Source: Bacteroidales bacterium UBA4295
GTDB taxonomy: Bacteria; Bacteroidota; Bacteroidia; Bacteroidales; Paludibacteraceae
NCBI GenBank assembly: GCA_002395805.1
Contig: DGVB01000019.1
Coordinates: forward strand, 1 to 14,379
DNA length: 14,379 nucleotides
Reading direction: 5' to 3'
Part shown: positions 1 through 6,041 of the stretch, one piece after another
Layout: each line of letters begins with the position of its first letter
Position numbering within the stretch: position 1 is the stretch's first letter
The notes under the pieces: model-generated
Told to the model about the DNA's origin: nothing
What the model saw: only the letters and a program-made list of their open reading frames with translations
Databases searched by the model: none
Translations under genes and position numbers: made by a program

Positions 1-924
1 ATTTTGGAGAAGATAGCCTACCCCCAACCCCTCCCTAAAGGGAAGGGAGGACACCTTTACTCGTTTGACCAAGATATAGAGGCGTACGAAAATGTACAAT
101 GTACAATTCACAATGCACAATGCACAATTCACAATGCACAGTTTATAGATAATCCGAGGTGGACGTTTGTGCATAGCAATTTCCGGTATCTGAGGAACTG
201 GATGGATTATTACGGTGTGAAAGAGATTGACGGTCTGCTGGCAGATTTAGGGGTTAGTTTCCACCATTTCGACTGCCCGGAGAGAGGTTTCAGTTTCCGT
301 TTCAGCGCGCCGCTGGACATGCGCATGAACCAGACGGCCAAACGGACGGCGGCAGATATTGTCAACAGTTACAGCGAAGAAGAGTTAGCAAAAGTCTTCT
401 GGCTTTACGGCGAAATGAAGAACGGGAGGGGCATCGCAAGGAATATATGCAAGGCCCGTTCTCAGAAGCCGATTTTGAGGACAGAAGAGCTCATTTCAGC
501 CGTGCTTGACCGCACGCCTGAGAAGGGACAAGGGGACAAAGGACAAAGTACAAAGGACAATATAGAACTGGAGATACCGACGCAGTATAAGAAAGATCTG
601 GCGAGGTTGTTTCAGGCGCTTCGGATAGAGGTGAATGACGAGATGGGAGCGCTGCGGGAGATGTTAGTGGCTGCGAGAGACTTACTGAAACCCGGCGGGC
701 GGATAGTCATATTGACTTATCACTCGCTGGAAGATCGGTTAGTGAAAAATTTCCTTAGAAGCGGGAACTTAGAAGGAACGATAGAAAAAGACTTTTACGG
801 AAACGCGCTCACTCCGTTTGATGTTATCGAAAAGGGCCGGGTGGCCAGCGACGATGAAGTAGAACGGAACCCGCGTAGCCGGAGTGCGAAATTACGAGTA
901 GCAGAGCGTAAGGCGAAGCCCTAA
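1..924 (+). CDS. rsmH: 16S rRNA (cytosine1402-N4)-methyltransferase RsmH, 5' end outside window
   Basis: RsmH (MraW) methylates N4 of C1402 in the 16S rRNA decoding centre using S-adenosylmethionine. The frame is open from base 1 and ends at TAA 922-924, giving 307 visible residues. The family's glycine-rich SAM loop, which precedes the FDQD strand, is not present, so the true start lies upstream and the TTG at base 4 is not a start. Visible family landmarks are FDQD, the ADLGVS / ERGFSFRFSAPLDMRMNQ block, LFQALRIEVNDEM, TYHSLEDRLVKNF and the C-terminal NPRSRSAKLRVAERK. Three low-complexity insertions interrupt otherwise conserved sequence: YPQPLPKGKGG before FDQD, a doubled CTIHNAQ just after it, and EKGQGDKGQSTKDN in the middle. 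All keep the frame and coincide with DNA repeats. The last codons and the stop lie in an inverted-repeat element. The gene opens the dcw cluster, as is usual. Confidence 0.96.
   Translation: MLEKIAYPQPLPKGKGGHLYSFDQDIEAYENVQCTIHNAQCTIHNAQFIDNPRWTFVHSNFRYLRNWMDYYGVKEIDGLLADLGVSFHHFDCPERGFSFRFSAPLDMRMNQTAKRTAADIVNSYSEEELAKVFWLYGEMKNGRGIARNICKARSQKPILRTEELISAVLDRTPEKGQGDKGQSTKDNIELEIPTQYKKDLARLFQALRIEVNDEMGALREMLVAARDLLKPGGRIVILTYHSLEDRLVKNFLRSGNLEGTIEKDFYGNALTPFDVIEKGRVASDDEVERNPRSRSAKLRVAERKAKP
20..50 (+). repeat. G/C-rich palindromic repeat inside rsmH
   Basis: A C-rich arm followed by a G-rich arm, with core TCCCT-AA-AGGGA and an outer pairing CTCCCT/AGGGAG. It is translated in frame as YPQPLPKGKGG, at a point where RsmH proteins normally have a short loop before the FDQD strand. 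It resembles the palindrome in murG at 9144-9176, but the CCCTCCC heptamer is in a different codon phase there, which points to a DNA repeat and not a protein motif. Confidence 0.7.
91..144 (+). repeat. Heptamer tandem array (ACAATGC/ACAATTC) inside rsmH
   Basis: From base 96 the sequence divides into 7-nt units: ACAATGT, ACAATTC, ACAATGC, ACAATGC, ACAATTC, ACAATGC, then a decayed ACAGTTT. A 17-nt stretch recurs exactly 21 nt apart (103-119 and 124-140). Three heptamers equal seven codons, so the array is translated as CTIHNAQ twice. None of the seven circular triplets of either unit is a stop. It sits between FDQD and NPRWTFV, positions that are close together in ordinary RsmH proteins. Confidence 0.9.
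525..560 (+). repeat. Heptamer tandem array (AGGACAA family) inside rsmH
   Basis: Units read GGGACAA, GGGGACAA (8 nt), AGGACAA, AGTACAA, AGGACAA. It is translated as GQGDKGQSTKD in a charged loop before the conserved FQALRIEVNDEM helix. Bases 535-555 are identical to 4344-4364 inside murE, where the reading frame differs. Confidence 0.88.
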
Positions 925-1055
925 AGCCATTCGGATAGCGTTTATACTCTTCGGAGTAACTCGCCCCCTGCTCGACGAGTTTTGGCGTACCCATTCGCCA
1001 AAACACGCCTCCGAGAGAGTATAAACTGATCTTCCGCCAAAGGCGGAGGGCTTCG
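914..1055. repeat. Nested inverted-repeat element filling the rsmH-ftsL gap
   Basis: Pairs of inverted arms nest within each other. The outermost are CGAAGCCC 914-921 with GGGCTTCG 1048-1055. Next are 17 nt at 940-956 with 1009-1026, perfect except for one bulged G at 1015. The inner pair is TTTTGGCG 980-987 with CGCCAAAA 996-1003. Small hairpins lie at 971-979 (CTCGACGAG) and 1033-1047 (TCCGCC/GGCGGA). The outer left arm overlaps the last codons of rsmH, whose stop is at 922-924. It is not a simple intrinsic terminator because no T-run follows the structure. A MITE-like or REP-like element, or an RNA processing structure, fits better. The short minus-strand frames here (within 824-1151) mirror the palindrome and I do not call them genes. 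I see no promoter match in the gap. Confidence 0.72.
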
Positions 1056-1107
1056 AATGAAAACAAATAGCAACTCGTAAATTGAGCAGAGAGAAAAAGA
1101 AAAAAGT

Positions 1108-1434
1108 ATGGCAGATGCGCATGACATACAATCATGGCTGAACGGGGACAAACTCCGAAGCCGGAAAATCAGAGAGCAATATCCTCTGATGGGGTTGATA
1201 GTCGCGCTTCTTTTTCTCTACATTCTGACCGGCTATCAGTCCAGCAAACAACAGCACCGGCTGACGGATACAAAAAAAGAGATGCTGGACGCCAAATTCC
1301 GGTACATGACTATCAGTGCGCAACTGACCAACGCCACGCGTCAATCGCAGATCATTGAAGCCCTGCGCGAGCATGGCAGCACACTGCAAGAAAACACCAA
1401 ACCACCAACCAAAATCCTTAACTATTATGAGTGA
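1108..1434 (+). CDS. FtsL-like cell division protein of the Bacteroidota type
   Basis: This is a 108-residue bitopic membrane protein. It has a basic cytoplasmic N-terminus (KLRSRKIREQ), one membrane segment at about residues 26-42 (PLMGLIVALLFLYILTGY), and a polar, helix-prone periplasmic part to about residue 90 suited to a coiled coil. Size, topology and position between rsmH and the division transpeptidase match the FtsL-like proteins of Bacteroidota. In the divisome, FtsL with FtsQ and FtsB recruits and activates FtsW-FtsI; that role is inferred here from family and context, since sequence conservation is low. The ATG at 1108 follows an A/G-rich run (GAGAGAAAAAGAAAAAAG) and has no stronger competitor. 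The stop overlaps the ftsI start by 8 nt, which suggests coupled translation. Confidence 0.83.
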   Translation: MADAHDIQSWLNGDKLRSRKIREQYPLMGLIVALLFLYILTGYQSSKQQHRLTDTKKEMLDAKFRYMTISAQLTNATRQSQIIEALREHGSTLQENTKPPTKILNYYE

Positions 1435-3220
1435 CGAACAACGTAACACTGTATGGCGATTCGCCATCATTTTCACCATCATTGCCCTTGGTTTTATCGC
1501 CGTACTGGGCAAAATCATTTACGTACAGACCGTAGAGCGGGCCGAATGGCTCAAAGTGGCAGAGAAACAAGTGCCGACGCTGAAGCCTATAACAGCCACG
1601 CGGGGAAATATCCTGGATTGCAACGGCCGACTATTGGCAAGCAGCATGCCGCAGTATTATATTTATATGGATACGCGCGTGCCCGCGCTGCACGAGAAAA
1701 ACGGGAAATTATTTCACGCGCACATAGACACGCTGGCGCTGGATTTAGCCACTATCATCGGCGATCACAGTCAGGCGGAATACAAAGCGCGTATCACGAA
1801 TGCCTACCGTCGCGGCGAGAAACGCCTGAAGGTATGCGACCACCGGATCAACTACCTGCAGCGCCAGGAGCTGGAGCAGAACGCATTGATCAAGAAAGGC
1901 AAATACCGCAGCGGCATTTTCTTTGAGGACCAGCACCGGCGAATCAAGCCATACGGTGTGCTGGCGAGCCGCACTATCGGCAGCATCTACGGTGAAGGCG
2001 GAAGCGGCAATTCGGGTCTGGAGAAGCGTTTCGACAAAGAGTTGCGCGGTATAGACGGCATGAGCAGCATCCAGAAAATCGGCGGCCGGTATGAGTCGGT
2101 GACGGTAGAAGAAGCCCAAGACGGCATGGATGTAGTGACCACCATTGACGCCAATTTACAGGATATTGTAGAGAACGCTCTGCTGGTCAAGACGGCCGAG
2201 CGCAAAGCCAAATGGGGCTGCTGCATTCTGATGGAGACACAGACCGGCTATATTCGCGCTATTGCAAATCTGGACCGGTCGGAAGACGGACAATATTACG
2301 AGGCTCAGAACCATGCCGTGCAGCGCGTGGAGCCGGGTTCGACTTTTAAGACTATAGCCCTGACAGCCGCTCTGGACGACGGGAAAATCAAGATAACCGA
2401 CACCGTGAGCGTGAGTCGTCATCCATGGCAGTATTTTACCGTCAAACATACAGACGCCCACCCGATGGACACCTTGCTTACCGTCCGTTCTGCACTGGCC
2501 GTTTCCAGTAATATAGCACTGGCAAAACTGATCACGCGGAGTTACGAAGGTTCGGCAAAGAAATTCGTTCGCCGCATCGAGAAGATGGGTCTGATGGACA
2601 GCGTTTATTGCGAGATCCCGGGAGCAGACAAAGTGCGAATCGATGTACCCAAAGACACCGTGACGCTCAGTAAAATGAGTTACGGTTACTCGGTGGAGTT
2701 GAGTCCGATGCAGATCCTGATGTTCTACAACGCTATCGCCAACAACGGCCGTATGATGAGACCGATGCTGGTGACCGCAATCCAGCAGAACGGCGAGATA
2801 GAGAAGAGTTTCAAGCCGGAGGCGGTCAAGTCGTCCATCTGCGGCAAAAAAGCCATCGAAGATATCAAAGGGGCGCTGCATGACGTCGTATGGGACGATC
2901 ATCTGGGAACAGCAGCAGCCAGGCAATGGAGTCGCAAAGCGCAGAGTAACTTAGTCTCTATCGCCGGCAAGACCGGTACAGCACAGTTGATCATTCCCGG
3001 CCACGGCTACTCGGGCAGACACCACCGAATGACGTTTGTGGGTTATTTCCCGGAAGAGAACCCGCGGTACACCTGCATCTGTATGATCGAGGATCCGCAA
3101 TACCCGTATGACGCAGGTATGGATTGCGGTTCGACCGTACGTGTGATAGCCGAGAAGACGATGGCATACACGGGATGCTATGTTTATAAAGAAGGAGAAA
3201 AGAAATTAGAAAAGCGATGA
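1427..3220 (+). CDS. ftsI: Division-specific penicillin-binding protein (FtsI/PBP3-type transpeptidase)
   Basis: This is a septal D,D-transpeptidase that crosslinks peptidoglycan and partners FtsW. I start it at ATG 1427 (MSDEQRNTVWRF), overlapping the ftsL stop by 8 nt. The longer frame from 1355 adds 24 residues that merely re-read the ftsL end. The protein is 597 aa. It has one membrane anchor at about residues 12-33, then RGNILDCNGRLLASS (from residue 59), the usual opening of the non-catalytic pedestal domain. The transpeptidase domain shows all three active-site motifs: S305-T-F-K308 (nucleophile Ser305), S360-S-N362 and K515-T-G-T-A519. Only about 80 residues follow KTG, and I see no PASTA domain, whereas some dcw-encoded PBPs of this phylum carry one, as far as I recall. 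The end overlaps murE by 4 nt (ATGA). Confidence 0.96.
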   Translation: MSDEQRNTVWRFAIIFTIIALGFIAVLGKIIYVQTVERAEWLKVAEKQVPTLKPITATRGNILDCNGRLLASSMPQYYIYMDTRVPALHEKNGKLFHAHIDTLALDLATIIGDHSQAEYKARITNAYRRGEKRLKVCDHRINYLQRQELEQNALIKKGKYRSGIFFEDQHRRIKPYGVLASRTIGSIYGEGGSGNSGLEKRFDKELRGIDGMSSIQKIGGRYESVTVEEAQDGMDVVTTIDANLQDIVENALLVKTAERKAKWGCCILMETQTGYIRAIANLDRSEDGQYYEAQNHAVQRVEPGSTFKTIALTAALDDGKIKITDTVSVSRHPWQYFTVKHTDAHPMDTLLTVRSALAVSSNIALAKLITRSYEGSAKKFVRRIEKMGLMDSVYCEIPGADKVRIDVPKDTVTLSKMSYGYSVELSPMQILMFYNAIANNGRMMRPMLVTAIQQNGEIEKSFKPEAVKSSICGKKAIEDIKGALHDVVWDDHLGTAAARQWSRKAQSNLVSIAGKTGTAQLIIPGHGYSGRHHRMTFVGYFPEENPRYTCICMIEDPQYPYDAGMDCGSTVRVIAEKTMAYTGCYVYKEGEKKLEKR

Positions 3221-4713
3221 TACTCAAAGAATTACTATCGGTGATCCAGCCGATTGAGGTGATCGGCTCGACGGACAAAGAGATCAACGGTCTGCATTTC
3301 GACAGCCGCAAGATCAACAAAGGCGATGTCTTTGTTGCGCAGGTAGGCACAGCAGTAGATGGACACACATTCATTGATGGTTGTGTCGCCAAAGGCGCGG
3401 CGGCAGTAGTGCTTTCGGACAGGAAGTTTCTGCCGGAGGAAGTCGAAAGTCAAAAGTCGAAAGTCGAAAGCCCCTGCTATATTCTAGTGGAGAATACGGA
3501 CAAGGCGCTGGGATTGATGGCGAGCAAATGGTTCGGCGAGCCGAGTAAGGAGTTGACGCTGGTGGGCGTTACAGGCACAAACGGCAAAACGACCATCGCC
3601 ACCTTATTATATAAACTCGTGCGCGCGTTAGGGCACAAAGCGGGACTTCTCTCCACGGTTGTCAATTATATCGAGGACGAGGCAGTCCCTGCCACTCACA
3701 CCACACCGGACGCCATTGAACTGAACGGGCTGCTGAGACGGATGGCGGATGCAGGATGCGAGTATGCATTCATGGAGGTTTCATCGCATGCCATCGCTCA
3801 GGAACGCATCGCCGGTCTGGATTTCGACGGGGCGTTGTTCACGAACCTCACGCGTGATCATATCGACTACCATAAGACTTTTGACAACTACCGCGATACG
3901 AAAAAACGGTTGTTTGACGGGCTGAAGAAAAGCGCCTTTGCGGTGACCAACAAAGACGACAAGAACGGACTCGTTATGACTCAGAACTGCAAGGCGGAAG
4001 TGAAGACCTACTCCACCCGCTCGCTGGCGGACTACAAGGCTCAGATTTTAGAAGAGGGATTCGAAGGTATGATGCTTAATATCAACGGGAAAGAGGTGTT
4101 TGTACCGCTGGTAGGACGGTTCAATGTCAGCAATTTGCTCTGCATCTACGGCGCAGCGCTGTGTTTAGGATTTGAGGAGTTGGAAGTGTTGCGAGTGCTG
4201 AGCACCCTGAAACCTGTGAACGGCCGCTTTGAGACCATCCGGAGCCCGAAAGGCTGGACCGCCATCGTGGACTATGCCCACACGCCGGACGCCGTAGAGA
4301 ACGTGATTCAGACGATTCGAGAAATCTTAGGAAGTGACAAAGTGACAAAGGACAAAGTACAAAGAAAACTAATCACCGTTGTGGGTTGCGGAGGCAACCG
4401 AGACAAAGGCAAACGGCCGATGATGGCACAGATAGCCAAGAAAGGCAGCGAGCAGTTGATTCTGACCTCGGACAACCCTCGTGACGAAGAGCCGGCAGAC
4501 ATTCTGAACGATATGAAAGCGGGTCTGACGGAGGAAGAACTGCGTAGCACATTAGTGATCGAAGACCGCGAGGCAGCGATACAGACCGCTTGCACCCTTG
4601 CGCAGAGCGGAGACGTCATCCTGATAGCCGGAAAGGGTCATGAGGACTACCAGATTATCAAAGGCGTCAAGCATCATTTTGACGACCATGAGGTGGTAAA
4701 ACGATATTTGTAA
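3217..4713 (+). CDS. murE: UDP-MurNAc-L-Ala-D-Glu:meso-diaminopimelate ligase MurE
   Basis: This cytoplasmic ligase adds the third stem-peptide residue with ATP. The 498-aa protein has the three Mur ligase domains: an N-terminal UDP-MurNAc-binding domain, a central ATPase with P-loop TGTNGKTT (residues 119-126), and a C-terminal domain with VVGCGGNRDKGKRPMMA and D419-N-P-R422. The DNPR motif is the known marker for meso-DAP and argues against L-Lys, so this organism should have DAP-type peptidoglycan. Two extra low-complexity loops coincide with tandem DNA arrays: VESQKSKVES at about residues 76-85 in the N-terminal domain, and SDKVTKDKVQRK at about 372-384 before the GGNRDKGKR block. Neither touches a recognised active-site motif. 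The start at ATG 3217 overlaps the ftsI stop. The TAA stop (4711-4713) is formed by the junction of the first two units of the heptamer array that follows. Confidence 0.97.
   Translation: MILKELLSVIQPIEVIGSTDKEINGLHFDSRKINKGDVFVAQVGTAVDGHTFIDGCVAKGAAAVVLSDRKFLPEEVESQKSKVESPCYILVENTDKALGLMASKWFGEPSKELTLVGVTGTNGKTTIATLLYKLVRALGHKAGLLSTVVNYIEDEAVPATHTTPDAIELNGLLRRMADAGCEYAFMEVSSHAIAQERIAGLDFDGALFTNLTRDHIDYHKTFDNYRDTKKRLFDGLKKSAFAVTNKDDKNGLVMTQNCKAEVKTYSTRSLADYKAQILEEGFEGMMLNINGKEVFVPLVGRFNVSNLLCIYGAALCLGFEELEVLRVLSTLKPVNGRFETIRSPKGWTAIVDYAHTPDAVENVIQTIREILGSDKVTKDKVQRKLITVVGCGGNRDKGKRPMMAQIAKKGSEQLILTSDNPRDEEPADILNDMKAGLTEEELRSTLVIEDREAAIQTACTLAQSGDVILIAGKGHEDYQIIKGVKHHFDDHEVVKRYL
3442..3470 (+). 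repeat. Heptamer tandem array (GTCGAAA) inside murE
   Basis: Four 7-nt units, GTCGAAA, GTCAAAA, GTCGAAA, GTCGAAA, plus the first base of a fifth. It is translated as VESQKSKVES between LPEE and YILVENTDKALG in the N-terminal domain. None of the triplets of the unit is a stop, so it can be read in any phase. Confidence 0.9.
4333..4364 (+). repeat. Heptamer/octamer tandem array (AGTGACAA/AGGACAA) inside murE
   Basis: Units AGTGACAA, AGTGACAA, AGGACAA, AGTACAA, then AG. It is translated as SDKVTKDKVQR just before ITVVGCGGNRDKGKR. Bases 4344-4364 match rsmH 535-555 exactly but are read in another frame, giving TKDKVQ here against DKGQSTK in rsmH. Confidence 0.9.
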
Positions 4714-4761
4714 TTTGTAATTTGTAATTTGTAATTTGTAATTTGTAAATTGTAAGTTGTG
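4706..4761 (+). repeat. ATTTGTA heptamer array across the murE stop and mraY leader
   Basis: Six perfect ATTTGTA units run from 4706 to 4747, followed by AATTGTA and AGTTGTG. The murE stop codon TAA at 4711-4713 is formed inside the array, and the array then fills almost all of the murE-mraY gap, ending 7 nt before the mraY ATG. In the + orientation every third unit gives an in-frame TAA, so this array could not lie inside a gene read in this direction. Each junction reads TAATTTG, one base short of the Bacteroidota -7 box TAnnTTTG. Confidence 0.95.
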
Positions 4762-4768
4762 ATTTAGT

Positions 4769-6040
4769 ATGCTATATTCTTTATTTACCCATTTCAGCGA
4801 TGTATTAGGTGCGCGTTTGTTCACCTACATCTCTTTCCGCGCAATCACGGCGGGTATTTTAGGTCTGCTGATCAGTATCTGGTTCGGCAACTGGTTTATC
4901 AACTACATGAAGCGTCATAACATCTCCGAGACGCAGCGTGACGAGAAAACCGACCCTTTCAATGTAGGCAAAAAAGGAGTGCCGACGATGGGTGGTTTGA
5001 TTGTCATTGCTGCCATCCTGGTACCCTGTCTGCTGTTGGGTAAACTGACCAACGTCTATATGATTCTGATGCTCGTCACCACCCTGCTAATGGGTGCTCT
5101 AGGTTTTGCGGACGACTATATCAAGACCTTCCGCAAGAACAAAGACGGGCTCAACGGATGGATAAAAATCGGCGGTCAAGTGGCATTAGGTCTCATCGTA
5201 GGTCTAACGCTGCGTTTCTGCCCGGCAGTGAGCATGAACGAGGTGGTCACCAGCCATATTGAGAATAATGTAGTTGTGGTTGAGAAGACGCCGGAGATCA
5301 AGTCCACCCAGACCACTATTCCTTTCGTCAAGCATCACAACTTCAACTATGCTGATCTATTCACATGGACTGGGGAGAGCAACAAATACCGCTTCGGCTG
5401 GATCTTCTTTGTACTGCTGACCGTTTTTGTAGTAGCAGCTGTATCCAACGGCGCGAACCTGAACGACGGCATGGACGGTATGTGTGCCGGCAACTCGGCG
5501 ATAATAGGCATCGCCTTGCTTATCCTGGCCTATACGTCCGGTAGCGTCGTCTGGGCGGAATATTTCGACGTGATGTACATCCCGGGCTCGGAAGAGTTGG
5601 TAGTATTCATGGCGTCGTTCGTCGGTGCGCTGGTAGGCTACCTGTGGTTCAACGGATTCCCCGCTCAGGTCTTTCTGGGCGACACCGGAAGCCTCACGGT
5701 AGGCGGTATCATCGGTGTCTGCGCCATGGTCATTCACAAGGAACTGATGGTACCCGTGCTCTGCGGTATATTCCTGATGGAGAGCGTCTCCGTCATCCTG
5801 CAGACACAAGTATATAAATATTACAAGGCTCGCGGACGCCACGTGCGCATATGGAAGAGGACACCGTTCCATGACCATTTCCGCACGTCGGTAGAGCAAG
5901 TGCTGAAGAACGATCCGACCTGTTCGATTGTCTTCAAGGGCAGTAAGAACCTGCATCATGAGACCAAGATCGTCTTACGGTTCTGCATCGTGACGCTGAT
6001 CTTGGCCGCTATCACCATATTGACATTGAAAATAAGATAA
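4769..6040 (+). CDS. mraY: Phospho-N-acetylmuramoyl-pentapeptide transferase MraY
   Basis: This integral membrane enzyme transfers phospho-MurNAc-pentapeptide from UDP to undecaprenyl phosphate, forming lipid I. The 423-aa polytopic protein begins with a hydrophobic segment and ETQRDEKTDPFNVGKKGVPTMGG. Metal and catalytic motifs are F-A-D115-D116-Y, N-L-N-D233-G-M-D-G (usually NLTDGLDG), FLGD305-TGS and P-F-H368-D369-H370-F. The last is HHH in the Escherichia coli enzyme; the middle Asp here may be a lineage variant. It is longer than the E. coli protein (about 360 aa). The extra length lies in a loop of about 60 residues (VSMNEVV through ESNKYRFGW) and in the tail after HDH, which ends with a final membrane segment (IVTLILAAITILTL). 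The leader is an ATTTGTA repeat array, and murD follows after 1 nt. Confidence 0.96.
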   Translation: MLYSLFTHFSDVLGARLFTYISFRAITAGILGLLISIWFGNWFINYMKRHNISETQRDEKTDPFNVGKKGVPTMGGLIVIAAILVPCLLLGKLTNVYMILMLVTTLLMGALGFADDYIKTFRKNKDGLNGWIKIGGQVALGLIVGLTLRFCPAVSMNEVVTSHIENNVVVVEKTPEIKSTQTTIPFVKHHNFNYADLFTWTGESNKYRFGWIFFVLLTVFVVAAVSNGANLNDGMDGMCAGNSAIIGIALLILAYTSGSVVWAEYFDVMYIPGSEELVVFMASFVGALVGYLWFNGFPAQVFLGDTGSLTVGGIIGVCAMVIHKELMVPVLCGIFLMESVSVILQTQVYKYYKARGRHVRIWKRTPFHDHFRTSVEQVLKNDPTCSIVFKGSKNLHHETKIVLRFCIVTLILAAITILTLKIR

Positions 6041-6041
6041 T

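Noticed and set aside
4..6. TTG as the start of rsmH
   Set aside because: The SAM-binding glycine loop found in all RsmH proteins precedes this point, so the gene is cut by the window edge.
91..144. CRISPR array
   Set aside because: The units are 7 nt, contiguous and lack spacers. They are short tandem repeats inside a gene, and no cas genes are present.
824..1151. Three overlapping minus-strand reading frames of 69-103 residues
   Set aside because: They cover the nested inverted repeat and the end of rsmH, have no recognisable domain, and mirror sequence on the other strand. The repeat explains them.
1355..1426. Upstream ATG that would extend FtsI by 24 residues
   Set aside because: The extra residues are an out-of-frame reading of the ftsL 3' end. 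ATG 1427 gives a normal FtsI N-terminus and an 8-nt overlap.
2156..2926. A 256-residue minus-strand frame opposite ftsI
   Set aside because: It is antisense to the conserved transpeptidase domain and shows no domain of its own.
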